A stretch of DNA of 64,000 nucleotides from Verrucomicrobiota bacterium (GCA_021733945.1 JAIPJX010000006.1:1-64000); one strand, 5' to 3'; counted from the first letter of the stretch, positions 54,135 through 63,893 are shown. The notes: a model not told the origin generated them from the sequence alone. Program-made: numbers and translations.

Positions 54135-56324
54135 ATGATGAACCGACTCCTGATTATGCTTGCCCTGCTTCCGGCTCTGGCAGGCCTGCAAGCGGCCACC
54201 CGCCCGAACATCGTTTTCTTTTTCACGGACGATCAAACAACCAGCACACTGGGGTGTTACGGCAACCCGGTCATCCGAACGCCGAACATCGATTCGCTCG
54301 CGCAGCGTGGGGTGCGCTTCAGCAATGCGTTTGTCAGTCATTCGATATGCTGGGTCAGCCGCACGACAATCCTCACGGGTCTCGTGGGACGGAGCTACGG
54401 AACACGGGAGAATCCCGATGTGGCCCGACCCGACGCGGTCAAGACTCTCTATTCGGATATTCTCCGCGATCACGGGTACCGGACCGGTTCTTTTGGAAAA
54501 TGGCACGCCAAAATGCCCACAGGTTTTAGACGGGAAGACCACTTTGATGTCTTCGAAGCGATCGGCAGAGATCCGTATTACAAGAAACAACCCGACGGAA
54601 GCCTGCGTCACGAAACCGAATTGATTGTCGACCGCGGGATTGAGTTTCTAAAACAACAACCGAAGGGCCAACCCTTCGCATTGAACCTCTGGTTCAATGC
54701 ATGCCATGCCGAGGACGGCGATCGTCGGCCCGGCATCGGACAGTTCCCGTGGCCTCACGCGGTCAACGGCATGTATGAGGACATCACCATCGCACCGCCG
54801 CGCTTGAACGATCCGGCGATCTTTGATGGCCAACCCGATTTCCTGAAAACCACGATCAACCGCGAACGCTATTTCTGGCGCTGGAACACGGACGAAAAAT
54901 ACCAGACCAACATCCGCGCCTATTACCGCATGGTGAGCGGAATCGACGGCGCCATCGGGCGTTTCATGCGCGCGCTCGAGGAAGCCGGGCTGGCGGAAAA
55001 CACGATCATCGTTTATTCAGCCGACAACGGATACCACATGGGCAATCGTGGTTTCGCGGGCAAATGGTCGCATTACGAGGAATCCCTGCGCGTGCCTTTG
55101 ATCGTGGCGGACCCGCGGGCACCCTCCGCGCTGCGCGGCAACGTCAGCGACGCTCCCGCACTCAACCTTGATCTCCCGGCGACCTTCCTCGATTGGGCGG
55201 GTGTGACCGCGCCCGCGAGTTACCAGGGCAGAAGTCTTCAGCCGGTTGTCTCCGGAGAAAAACCCGCGGACTGGCGGACAGAAACCTTTCACGAACATTT
55301 TGCGGTGCGAAATCGAATCCCCGCCTTCGAGGGCATCCGCAACGAACAGTTCAAATACGTGCGGTATTTCGATCACGGAAACCACGAGTTCCTCCACGAT
55401 CTGAAGAACGATCCCGACGAACTGGTAAACCTCGCCAACACTCCAAACCATCGTGCCACACTCGAGGCCATGCGCGCTCGCACAACCGCACAGGTCGCCG
55501 CGTACGGTGGACCGCTCGCCCCGCTCCGGGAGGAATTCACCGCGTCCACCGTCCCGCATCCGGTTGCCTCCGCCGAGGTTTCCTTCAACCCAGACTCCGA
55601 CGGTTTCGTCCGTTTGTTCAACGGCAAAAACCTGAACGGCTGGGAGGGTGATTCAAAATACTGGTCCGTCCGGGACGGCGCCATCACAGGCGTGACCGAC
55701 GGGTCCGTTCGCACGAATCGCTTTCTCACCTGGACAGGTTCCACCATCCGCAACTTCGATCTGCGGGTGAAGGTAAAAATCAGCGCCGGTGGGAACAGCG
55801 GCATCCAGTATCGTGGGACTTCCAGGCCGGATCTGGGATTGGATGTCGTGACAGGCTATCAATGCGATGTAGTGGCCGACACATTACAATACAATGGAAT
55901 GCTCTATGAGGAACGGGGTCGCCGCATCCTTTCGCACACGGGGGAAAAGGTCATCATTGATCCCGCCGGGCAGCCATGGATCGTGGGCCAGTTGCCTTTC
56001 AAGGAGTTCGCAGCCGGCGAATGGCACGATTTCCGGGTTCTGGTGCGTGGAAACCATCACCAGCACTGGATCGACGGTAATCCCACCGCCGATCTCATCG
56101 ACCTCGACCCGAAGGGCCGAGCCCTTGAAGGGGTCCTGGCCGTCCAGGTCCACGTGGGTCCTCCGATGCAAATTCAATACAAGGATTTCAAAATCCGGCA
56201 TCTCCCGGACGACCTGCCGCTGCAGACCGCAGCAGACCATGTCATTCCGAAGAACGCCCTCGGAGTAAAACCACAGGGAAGATTGCCCGAAGGCTGGAAA
56301 CCACCCGTTTACGGAAACCGCTAG
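54135..56324 (+). CDS. Sulfatase fused to DUF1080 domain
   Basis: A 729-residue secreted protein. The signal peptide runs to about residue 22. Sulfatase domain: RPNIVFFFTDDQ, the active-site segment with C72-W-V-S-R76, GKWHAKMP, SADNGYHMGNRG and KWSHYEESLRVP. The usual C-x-[PA]-x-R has Val at the third position here, which may affect formylglycine conversion. The C-terminal 230 residues are a DUF1080/laminarinase-like domain (FVRLFNGKNLNGWEG, GNSGIQYRG). DUF1080 proteins include 3-keto-disaccharide hydrolases, so the fusion may act on sulfated glycans. Confidence 0.88.
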   Translation: MMNRLLIMLALLPALAGLQAATRPNIVFFFTDDQTTSTLGCYGNPVIRTPNIDSLAQRGVRFSNAFVSHSICWVSRTTILTGLVGRSYGTRENPDVARPDAVKTLYSDILRDHGYRTGSFGKWHAKMPTGFRREDHFDVFEAIGRDPYYKKQPDGSLRHETELIVDRGIEFLKQQPKGQPFALNLWFNACHAEDGDRRPGIGQFPWPHAVNGMYEDITIAPPRLNDPAIFDGQPDFLKTTINRERYFWRWNTDEKYQTNIRAYYRMVSGIDGAIGRFMRALEEAGLAENTIIVYSADNGYHMGNRGFAGKWSHYEESLRVPLIVADPRAPSALRGNVSDAPALNLDLPATFLDWAGVTAPASYQGRSLQPVVSGEKPADWRTETFHEHFAVRNRIPAFEGIRNEQFKYVRYFDHGNHEFLHDLKNDPDELVNLANTPNHRATLEAMRARTTAQVAAYGGPLAPLREEFTASTVPHPVASAEVSFNPDSDGFVRLFNGKNLNGWEGDSKYWSVRDGAITGVTDGSVRTNRFLTWTGSTIRNFDLRVKVKISAGGNSGIQYRGTSRPDLGLDVVTGYQCDVVADTLQYNGMLYEERGRRILSHTGEKVIIDPAGQPWIVGQLPFKEFAAGEWHDFRVLVRGNHHQHWIDGNPTADLIDLDPKGRALEGVLAVQVHVGPPMQIQYKDFKIRHLPDDLPLQTAADHVIPKNALGVKPQGRLPEGWKPPVYGNR

Positions 56325-56604
56325 CAGCCCGTTAAAAAAGTAGGAGCCGACGTCAGGAGGCTCTGCAATACCTGAAGATACCTAAGAAATCAGAGTCTCG
56401 TGACCTCGCCTCCTACAAGATCTGGAGTTTTTTAACGGTCTGCTTGCCCCGGGGGGGAAGCGAGGTGGTCAGACGCTCGCTTCCCGATGATTCCGGACAT
56501 TCCGGCCGCCAGCCTGCGGGCGACCGGATGCACGGGAGAATGCCGAGTTTGGCGTTTGAAGAAGTGAGCCTTCTTACGTCGGCTCCTACTTTTCAGACAC
56601 GCCC
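56325..56604. repeat. Intergenic region with two type F repeats
   Basis: GTAGGAGCCGACGTCAGGAGGCTC near 56,339 and its partial complement CGCCTCCTAC near 56,408 can pair, with TTAAAAAA/TTTTTTAA outer arms, giving a long hairpin between convergent genes. A second copy at about 56,553-56,608 matches 34,787-34,845. A bidirectional terminator role is plausible. Confidence 0.55.
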
Positions 56605-57981
56605 TCAGATGCTCCAGCCGTCCCGATAGGAGGCCCGGAGATGCTTGTTGGCGTCCGTGTGGTTGGTAAACTTCATGGCCTTGTCGTCCCATTCAAGCTT
56701 CTGACCCGGGTACCGAATGGCAATGAGACCAAGCAGGGCCACCTGCGTCAACGGACCGCCGTAATCAAAATTCGAACCTGCCTTCCGGTTCGTGCGGATT
56801 GCCTCGATCCAATCCCAGGCATGACCCTTCACCCGTTCGATCTTTTCCTCCGGCGCGTTTTTGCCCGAGTGTTGTTCCATCAGTTTCTCCGGGAGCAGAT
56901 GGCAGTTGGACCCGCCGTGGGAACCGTGCACGATCATTCCCTTCTCGCCGAAAAGAATGCCGCCGGTGCCGGGAACCTCCTCATCCGTTGGAAAGTTTTC
57001 CGGTTTTGGAATGGTCTTGTTTCCATCGTGCCACACAACCTTGACCGGTCCCCGCCCGTTCCGGGCCGGGAACTCGAACGTGATCTGGGTGGCCGCCGGA
57101 TAGGTCAGACCGTGGATTTCAGGATTATAATTGCCCACATCCGCCACCACCGACGTCGGGGCATCCAGATCCAGGGCCCAGAACGCCGGATCCAGCACAT
57201 GACAGATCCAGTCGCCGATCACCCCGCCGCCGAACGGCATCCAACCGCGCCAGTTCCACGGCACCCACAACGGTGAGTAAGGTCGGAAGGGCACCGGGCC
57301 GATCCACAGATCGTAATCCAGTCCCTTGGGCACTTCGTGGGTTTCGTTGGCTTTTACCAGATTCGGGATCTGGCAATACACATTCTTAAAAGCGTCGCAG
57401 CCCACATGCACGGTCTGCACCTTCCCGATCGCTCCATCCCAGATCCATTCACAGACCCGGCGGATGGATCCGCTGGAATGTCCCTGATTGCCCAGCTGCG
57501 TGACCACCTTGAACTCATGAGCCGCCGCCATGAGCTGCCGGACCTCGTGGACCGCATGGGCCAGCGGTTTTTCGCAATAAACATGTTTGCCGCGGCGCAT
57601 CGCCTCCATGGCGAGCAGGGCGTGCGTGTGATCCGGTGTCCCGATGACCACCGCCTCGATCTCCTTGCCCATCTTGTCGAACATCACCCGGTAATCCTTG
57701 AACCGTTTGGCGCCGGGATACTTTTCGAACTCCTTGGCGGCGTAATTGTCATCGACATCACAAAGCGCCACGATGTTGTGACCAAGCCCGGCGACCTCGC
57801 CGACATCGGCTCCACCCCGGCTGCCAATGCCGATGCCCGCCACGTTCACCTTGGAGTTGGGCGAGCCCTGATCCGCGCCGTGCGACCAGCGTCCAGGGAG
57901 AATATTTGCCAACGCCACACCGGCACCGGCGTGCCGCAGAAACTGCCGACGGTTGATTCCTGTGAATGAATGTTTTTTCAT
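56605..57981 (-). CDS. Tat-exported Gfo/Idh/MocA oxidoreductase
   Basis: A 458-residue NAD(P)-dependent oxidoreductase. The N-terminus INRRQFLRHAGAGVALANI is a twin-arginine signal. The Rossmann fold follows (NVAGIGIGSRGGADV, IVALCDVDD), with the family motif CEKPLAHAVHEV. Such enzymes act on sugars or inositols. Together with the nearby DUF1080 protein this suggests oxidised-sugar metabolism. It ends 280 bp from the sulfatase gene in convergent orientation. Confidence 0.9.
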   Translation of the reverse strand: MKKHSFTGINRRQFLRHAGAGVALANILPGRWSHGADQGSPNSKVNVAGIGIGSRGGADVGEVAGLGHNIVALCDVDDNYAAKEFEKYPGAKRFKDYRVMFDKMGKEIEAVVIGTPDHTHALLAMEAMRRGKHVYCEKPLAHAVHEVRQLMAAAHEFKVVTQLGNQGHSSGSIRRVCEWIWDGAIGKVQTVHVGCDAFKNVYCQIPNLVKANETHEVPKGLDYDLWIGPVPFRPYSPLWVPWNWRGWMPFGGGVIGDWICHVLDPAFWALDLDAPTSVVADVGNYNPEIHGLTYPAATQITFEFPARNGRGPVKVVWHDGNKTIPKPENFPTDEEVPGTGGILFGEKGMIVHGSHGGSNCHLLPEKLMEQHSGKNAPEEKIERVKGHAWDWIEAIRTNRKAGSNFDYGGPLTQVALLGLIAIRYPGQKLEWDDKAMKFTNHTDANKHLRASYRDGWSI

Positions 57982-58072
57982 GATTTGGATGGATTAGAAG
58001 GGGCCATTATACGATGGCTTAAAACCTTTCGCCATCATTTGCTTTCAACCGCTCCGGTCAATCTCAAAACAA

Positions 58073-58848
58073 TTGAGTCCGGGAGAGAAGCTGTTCCTTT
58101 GGGTCCCGAACAAAGAGGATGCATGGATGACACCAAGATTGAGCTTCTCTGGATGTGATTATCTGGGACTGGCCAAACACCCGTCTGTACTGGGAGCTTT
58201 GCGGAAAAGCGTTGACCCGGAGATCACCCAGGGAGCCAGGGTCAGCATTTCGGCGTCAAGGTTCACAACCGGCAACCATTCGCTTTACCGGGATCTGGAG
58301 CATGCCCTATCGGGGTTTTTCGGCCGACCGCGCGCGTTTCTCATGCCATCCGGCTACACGGCCGTCATCGCCGCCATCCAGGGCATCGCACATGGATTCT
58401 CCACAATCCTCATCGACGAAGGATGCCATTCGAGCACGATCGATGCGTTGCGTTTTGCCGATTCGTGCCGGGTTCCGTTCAGGCACCTTTCCGTGGCGGC
58501 CGTTCAACGGATCGTGAAGAAATCCCCGCCGGACTCGCGTGTTCTCCTGATCACAGATGGTCTTTTCGGCACGACAGGAGACATCGCGCCCATCGCCGAT
58601 TATCTGAACGTTTGCCCGCGACAGGCAGGCTGTTGATCGACGACGCACACGGCGCCGGTGTCCTTGGAGCTTCGGGCAGGGGCACGGCGGAACATCGGGG
58701 GGCACCCTCCAGCAGGATCATTCAAACGATTTCGCTGAGCAAAGCATTCGGCACTTTTGGCGGTGCCATCCTCGGAGAAAGCGACGACCTCCGGGAAATC
58801 GGGCCGAGGAGCTCCATCGCCCGCGGGGCCACTCCGATCCCAATATGA
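58073..58848 (+). pseudogene. Broken AONS/KBL-type PLP acyltransferase gene
   Basis: The first frame (to 58636) has CDYLGLAKHPSV, ISASRFTTGNHSLYRDLE and LITDGLFGTTGDIAPI. At about 58,605-58,615 the reading must change frame to continue LPATGRLLIDDAHGAGVLG and the PLP-lysine region SLSKAFGTFGG. It then ends prematurely at 58848 without the C-terminal domain. These are the motifs of 8-amino-7-oxononanoate synthase and 2-amino-3-ketobutyrate CoA ligase. A frameshift plus a lost C-terminus means it is probably inactive. Confidence 0.75.
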
Positions 58849-58984
58849 CATCGACCTTCTGGGCTCTGTGCTTGAACGACACCTTCTGAAAGGGGTTCGC
58901 AGCGCCTCCGAAAACGTCCCCGATGTAAAATGAACCACCGGGTGGTTCCGGTCTGATCGCGGAGACCACCGAAGGAACCGGCAA

Positions 58985-59698
58985 TCAAACGGCTGCGGAG
59001 CTCAATGGCAGCAACGTGCGGTGCCTCGGCACTCCGTTGAACGCAAGGTCCAGGTCGAGCCGCTTCCACATCCCCTCCACCGCGCGCCCGAGGATTTCCA
59101 CATCCCCCCGGGCATCGTGGCGGCGGACTCCCCGCGCATCAATCTGCAGGCGCGAAATCAGGTGGTCCATCGAGTGCCCGATCCCCCTGGTTCTGCCAAA
59201 CAACATTTTCGACATGTGAATGGAGTCAATGCACGGAATCTCGCGTGCTTCCAAGCCGTGGCGACGACAGGTGGCCGAAAGGAACTTGCTGTCAAAACGC
59301 AGGCCGTTGTGCGCGATCAGCGTGGCATCACCCGACCAGTCGGCAAACTCGCGCAGCACCTCCTCCGGTCGCTTCGCATCCCGCACATGCCGGTTGCCGA
59401 CGCCCGTGTAACTCTCAATGAACGCGGAAATCGGCCTGCGAGGCCGTGCAAAACTCGTGAAAGTCTCCCCGGAACACAGGCACCCTGCGGAAAACCGCAC
59501 CGCTGCAATCTGGATAAACTCATCCCACTCCGGATCAAGCCCCGTGGTTTCCAAATCATAGACCACGAAGCTCTCACACGCATGCCGGCAATCCGTCCAG
59601 TAGAACGAATGAGCGCACCCGGGACAGGCCACACGGGTGCCCAAGGCAGACTTGGGTCCACTCATGATGGTCCCACACTGTGGACAGGGGACCTTCAT
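58985..59698 (-). CDS. DEDDh exonuclease with N-terminal zinc ribbon
   Basis: A 237-residue nuclease of the DNA polymerase III epsilon family. Exo I: VVYDLETTGLDPEWDEFIQI. Exo II: LIAHNGLRFDSKFL. Exo III: HDARGDVEI, with the His before the last Asp. The first 35 residues form a zinc ribbon, CPQCGTIMSG...CPGCAHSF, with four cysteines. The ATG at 59698 is chosen as it precedes the ribbon directly. It could act in repair or in RNA/DNA 3' trimming. Confidence 0.85.
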   Translation of the reverse strand: MKVPCPQCGTIMSGPKSALGTRVACPGCAHSFYWTDCRHACESFVVYDLETTGLDPEWDEFIQIAAVRFSAGCLCSGETFTSFARPRRPISAFIESYTGVGNRHVRDAKRPEEVLREFADWSGDATLIAHNGLRFDSKFLSATCRRHGLEAREIPCIDSIHMSKMLFGRTRGIGHSMDHLISRLQIDARGVRRHDARGDVEILGRAVEGMWKRLDLDLAFNGVPRHRTLLPLSSAAV

Positions 59699-60113
59699 GG
59701 GTTTACGACGTGCGCAGCCAAACAAACGATTCCCGGGGACGACAGGAGGCACATCACCGGACGGGGAATGAAAGCTTCTGGTTCATCACAGAGGAACACC
59801 ATGGATCGCCGACAACGCCTGGATCAAGAAAAATACCTGCAACCTTTTGTTGCAGGTGCAACAAAAGGTTGCAGTCCCCAGGCGCGTCGGGTCGGGGCGA
59901 CCCAGGGCACCCAAAGACTGCGCCGTCCAAGGGCTGGCGCATGATTGGGAAGTTCCCAGGCCTGCGCGAACACCCTCGTCAATGCCCGATCCATAAGAAT
60001 TCAAGCTGCCGGAATCGATTGCGACTTGCGAATGTTTTCCGGTTTATTCATGTTGAAGCCAGAGTTGGTGGCATGCGTTATGCTATTTTCTGGAAGGTGC
60101 GAATTGATGTTTT
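59699..60113. other. Intergenic with strong hairpin
   Basis: No gene. It contains the perfect 17-bp hairpin at 59,837-59,874 with flanking CGCCTGG/CCAGGCG arms, and about 110 bp of AT-richer DNA before the pseudopilin (TTGAAG and TATGCT near 60,050-60,085) that may hold its promoter. Confidence 0.45.
59815..59884. repeat. Nested inverted repeat with perfect 17-bp stem
   Basis: CTGCAACCTTTTGTTGC (59,837-59,853), a 4-base loop AGGT, and GCAACAAAAGGTTGCAG (59,858-59,874) pair perfectly. CGCCTGG and CCAGGCG pair outside. There is no T-tract, so a simple intrinsic terminator is not favoured. It may be a REP-like element or a structured RNA. Confidence 0.85.
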
Positions 60114-60953
60114 ATGGGAATTAGGTTGAAGCGAACTTATGGAGTCGGTCGTCGTGGGCGTGGCCAAAGCAGTTGCTCAGGGAGAACTGCGTTTACGCTG
60201 ATTGAACTGTTGGTGGTCATTGCCATCATTGCGATTTTGGCGGGCATGTTGATGCCCGCGCTGTCGAAGGCGCGGACCTCCGCCCTGAGAACCTCCTGCC
60301 TGAGCGGAACCCGGCAGTTGACACTCGCGTGGCAGATGTATGCGGATGACAATGAGTACCTGGTTGAGAATTACCATTTTGATCAAGACGGAACAGTCAA
60401 TCAGTATGCCTGGGTGCGCGGGTCCATGGATGACAACCCGGCTTATGGACAGGTGCAAGCAGGCGTGCTGGACTCCACCAACACGCATACGATCTTGCTG
60501 GGCAGACTGTTTTCGTATCATGCCTCGACCGACATCTACCGATGCCCGTCCGATCGGAGTCAGACCCACGGAGTTCCCCGGGTTCGGAGCTATTCGATCA
60601 ACGGATGGATGGGCGGACGCGCTCTGGCGGGACAGGATGCATTCCGGGTATTCCGGAAACAATCCGATCTCGTAGCCCCGCCACCCTCGTCGGCCTTCGT
60701 GTTTCTCGACGAACACGAGAAGAGCCTCAACGACGGGTGGTTTGCGGTGGACATGCTTGGCCGGTGGGGTCTTCTGGATGCTCCGGCGAGCCGGCACGGC
60801 GGGGGATACAATCTTTCGTTTGCCGACGGTCACGCCCAATTCTGGAAGCTTCTGGATCAGCGCACTTTGTCATGGGACTCGCTGCCCATTTCAAACACTC
60901 CCTCCAATCCGGACTGGGAGCAGTTGCGTCAGGCTGCTTCAAGTCTTCGGTGA
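60114..60953 (+). CDS. H-X9-DG type pseudopilin-like protein
   Basis: A 279-residue protein with a type IV prepilin signal: a basic leader and [21 protein letters not shown], where cleavage leaves an N-methylated Phe. The globular part ends with [18 protein letters not shown], the H-x(9)-DG motif of the PVC-type pseudopilin family. It is probably secreted or assembled by a type II secretion-like system. No assembly ATPase is in the window. It is 36 bp upstream of a beta-helix protein gene. Confidence 0.88.
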   Translation: MGIRLKRTYGVGRRGRGQSSCSGRTAFTLIELLVVIAIIAILAGMLMPALSKARTSALRTSCLSGTRQLTLAWQMYADDNEYLVENYHFDQDGTVNQYAWVRGSMDDNPAYGQVQAGVLDSTNTHTILLGRLFSYHASTDIYRCPSDRSQTHGVPRVRSYSINGWMGGRALAGQDAFRVFRKQSDLVAPPPSSAFVFLDEHEKSLNDGWFAVDMLGRWGLLDAPASRHGGGYNLSFADGHAQFWKLLDQRTLSWDSLPISNTPSNPDWEQLRQAASSLR

Positions 60954-60989
60954 GCCCGGCGCTCGCGCACCCCTTCGACTCCGTTGTCT

Positions 60990-62375
60990 ATGAAAATGCC
61001 CCTTTCGTCCCGCGCACTCCCGCTCATTCTGATCTCCATCCTGGGGATTCCGCAGATCGGCCGCCCGTCCTTCGCGCAGGGCAGCCTCACGCCTCCCGGG
61101 CCACCCGGACCGACGATGAAGACCCTGGGCCAGATCGAACCGCGAACACCGATCTCGACGCTCCCGTTCACCATTTCCGAGTCTGGATCCTACTATCTGA
61201 CCAAGAATCTCACCGTTGCGGCAGCCACAGACGGATTGATAGTTCAGGCCGACAACGTCGCCGTGGATCTCAACGGATTCACCCTGGCAGGAGCGCCCAA
61301 TTCGAAGAGCGGGATCCTGGTATCGGGCGCGCGACGGAACCTGGTGATTCGAAACGGAGCGATTCGCAACTGGAAGACGGGCATTCAAGCCGAAACCGCA
61401 TCCCACGCCCGGTTCCTCTCCCTGATGGTCTTTGACAACGGGGGAGCAGGGATCGTCGCGGGTCCGAACAGCACGGTGAACGATTCGGCGGCCTACTCGA
61501 ATGAGGGAACCGGTATTTCCATGAGTCGGGAGGGCATGATGCGGGATTGCACCGCCCGGGCGAATGCGCAGCACGGCATCGACGCGGGAGGCAGTTGCCA
61601 GATCATTGCCTGCACAGCGTCCTTCAATGGCATGCAGGGAGTCAAAACGGGGGTGAACAGCATCGTGACCAGCTGTTCGGCTCTCAGCAATACCGGGGCT
61701 GGTTTCGAAGCGGGTCAGGGCACCCAGATCAGCCTCTGTTCGGCCTCCAACAACACCTCGCACGGCTTCATCGCGGGCGCCAACAGCATCGTCACCAGTT
61801 GTTCCGGCTCGGTCAACGGCGGTTCCGGGATTCTCGCGACCGAGGTCTGCCAGATCAATGGCTGCAACACCGCCTCCAACGGTCAATCGGGCATCGTGAC
61901 CGGAAGCGACTGCGCCATCAGTCAGTGCACCGCTTCGAACAATCAGGTGAACGGAATCGCCGCCGGACCCGACAGCCAGATCTCCGACTCCAAGGTGCTC
62001 AACAACCGCTCGGCGGGAATCCGGGCGGATCCCAGAACCACCGTCAGGGCCTGCACGGCTCAAAGAAACCTTTCGGACGGAATTGTCGCTTCCACTGAAT
62101 GCACCATCAGCGGGAACAGCTGCAACAACAACTTCAATGCGCGCGATGCTTCCGGGATTCGCGTGACAGGCACCGACAACATCATCCGCGAGAACATTGT
62201 CATTTCAAACGATCGGGGTCTGAGCGTCGAAACCGCCGGAAACATGATCCTGAAAAACAGCGCCACCAACAACTCAATCAACTATTTCATCAACGGAGAG
62301 CAAACCATGGGCAGGGTCTTCAAGGGACCGGGCCCTGTCGAAAATGAAGATCCATGGATTAATTTTGCATTCTGA
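60990..62375 (+). CDS. Secreted right-handed beta-helix protein
   Basis: A 461-residue exported protein. The signal peptide ends near PSFAQ. From about residue 75 onward it is built of short Asn/Ser/Cys repeats such as NSIVTSCSALSNTGAGFEAG and NSIVTSCSGSVNGGSGILAT, about 22 residues each with G-[IF] at the turn, as in parallel beta-helix (pectate-lyase-like) folds. It may bind or cleave polysaccharide, but no catalytic residues were identified. The ATG at 60990 is preferred over the TTG at 60984. Confidence 0.82.
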   Translation: MKMPLSSRALPLILISILGIPQIGRPSFAQGSLTPPGPPGPTMKTLGQIEPRTPISTLPFTISESGSYYLTKNLTVAAATDGLIVQADNVAVDLNGFTLAGAPNSKSGILVSGARRNLVIRNGAIRNWKTGIQAETASHARFLSLMVFDNGGAGIVAGPNSTVNDSAAYSNEGTGISMSREGMMRDCTARANAQHGIDAGGSCQIIACTASFNGMQGVKTGVNSIVTSCSALSNTGAGFEAGQGTQISLCSASNNTSHGFIAGANSIVTSCSGSVNGGSGILATEVCQINGCNTASNGQSGIVTGSDCAISQCTASNNQVNGIAAGPDSQISDSKVLNNRSAGIRADPRTTVRACTAQRNLSDGIVASTECTISGNSCNNNFNARDASGIRVTGTDNIIRENIVISNDRGLSVETAGNMILKNSATNNSINYFINGEQTMGRVFKGPGPVENEDPWINFAF

Positions 62376-63261
62376 GTTCGCCATTGCTTTGAGGCGATTG
62401 AAACTCCTCCTTCTCTGGATCGGGTGGATCACCTCCGCCGCGGCGACATTCGGCGCATCGAATATCAGCCCTGATCGATCACTCGCATGGTCCGCCAACG
62501 GCGGCTGGCTTCAGTGGCACCCCGATCCAGCCCTGGGTGCCGTCATTGGAGAATACATCTGCGCCGGATTCATCTACTCCCAGAATGTCGGCTGGATCAA
62601 CCTTGGTTCCGGCCTTCCGGCCAACGGAGTTCGTTATCAGAATAATTCCGCATCGGATTTTGGAGTGAACCTGGACGCTCAGGGCAACCTGCGCGGTGCG
62701 GCCTACGGGGCGAATGTCGGCTGGATTCTGTTCGAAGAAGCAGGAGCGCCACAGCTTGATCTGAATACCGGATCCATCCGGGGTTTCGCGTACGGTGCCA
62801 ACATCGGCTGGGTGAACCTGGGAGAATTTCCAAATCCGCTTTCAGTGGACTTCATCGCTCCCGGCAATGATCAGGATCTGGATTCGATTCCGGACGCCTG
62901 GGAACTGGAACAAACCGGCAGCCTGGACATCCTGCAACCCGACGCGGATTACGATCAGGACGGACAATCCGACGTACAGGAGTACCTCGCGGACACCGAC
63001 CCCACCGATCCGGGCGCGAGCCTGCGCGTGCTTCAGTGGACGGCCCAGCCGGGGACCGGATCGTTCGTGATTCAATGGAGCAGCCGGGAAACCCGGAGAT
63101 ATACCGTCGAAGCCCGATCCTCCTTCGGAACCGATGTTCCATGGATTCCGTTGACTCCGGAAGGGTTTCCCGGCAAACCGAATTCGATGTCGCTGATTCT
63201 TGAAAGGGAACAAACCGTTCCCCACGCCTGGTTCCGCGTGAAGGCCTCCCGCCGCCTGTAA
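62344..63261 (+). CDS. Secreted protein with thrombospondin type-3-like calcium repeats
   Basis: A 305-residue protein overlapping the beta-helix gene by 32 bp. A signal peptide/anchor (to about residue 38) is followed by a domain with three similar units (SQNVGWINLG, GANVGWILFE, GANIGWVNLG). A calcium-binding segment (DQDLDSIPDAWELEQTG and DADYDQDGQSDVQEYLADTD) follows, then a C-terminal beta domain. The NVGW units suggest a repeated carbohydrate- or surface-binding fold that I cannot name. Confidence 0.75.
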   Translation: MKIHGLILHSEFAIALRRLKLLLLWIGWITSAAATFGASNISPDRSLAWSANGGWLQWHPDPALGAVIGEYICAGFIYSQNVGWINLGSGLPANGVRYQNNSASDFGVNLDAQGNLRGAAYGANVGWILFEEAGAPQLDLNTGSIRGFAYGANIGWVNLGEFPNPLSVDFIAPGNDQDLDSIPDAWELEQTGSLDILQPDADYDQDGQSDVQEYLADTDPTDPGASLRVLQWTAQPGTGSFVIQWSSRETRRYTVEARSSFGTDVPWIPLTPEGFPGKPNSMSLILEREQTVPHAWFRVKASRRL

Positions 63262-63317
63262 AGTCGGGAGGCAGAGCCAGGTGTCGATGCTGCTTTGGGT
63301 TCAACCCCCGGCAAACC

Positions 63318-63893
63318 ATGAGCCCTGTCACTCATTTCCTGGCCAGTTGGATGCTCGCCAACACCGCCCCTCTGGAACGTCGGGAACGCGCCATCGTGGC
63401 TCTCTCCGGCCTGGCACCGGACATCGACGGCCTTGGACTCGCTGTTGATCTCGCGACCCGCGGCACGGCCTGGGAGACGAACTGGTGGGGGGAATATCAT
63501 CACACGCTCGGACACAACCTGCTGTTCGCACTCGTCGCGGGAACGATCGCGCTTGCGTTCGCCCGATCCCATCGGCTCAAGTCCTTTGCTCTGGCAGTCA
63601 CCGCTGTGCATCTTCACCTGCTCTGCGACGTCGGCGGCGGGCGCGGCCCCGAAGGTTATCAATGGCCCATCCCGTATCTCTGGCCGTTTGCGGCTCATCC
63701 CCAATGGGTCTGGTCCGGGCAATGGGCGCTCGATGCATGGCCAAATCTCCTCATCACCGGCATCTGCATTCTGGTGACATTGCGCCTGGCGTGGAGCCGG
63801 GGATTCTCGCCCGTCGAACTCGTTTGCCTTCGTTGGGATCGGAAAGTCGTGGAAACGTTGCGTCAAAGATTTCCCGGGCGGGCGGATCCCTGA
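63318..63893 (+). CDS. DUF457/YdjM-family membrane protein
   Basis: A 191-residue membrane protein of the metal-dependent hydrolase YdjM type. THFLASWMLAN at the start, GLAPDIDGLG and HHTLGHNLLF are the conserved His/Asp residues, and three or four helices follow. The biochemical function of these proteins is not well established. It may be independent of the upstream secreted-protein genes (56-bp gap). Confidence 0.8.
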   Translation: MSPVTHFLASWMLANTAPLERRERAIVALSGLAPDIDGLGLAVDLATRGTAWETNWWGEYHHTLGHNLLFALVAGTIALAFARSHRLKSFALAVTAVHLHLLCDVGGGRGPEGYQWPIPYLWPFAAHPQWVWSGQWALDAWPNLLITGICILVTLRLAWSRGFSPVELVCLRWDRKVVETLRQRFPGRADP

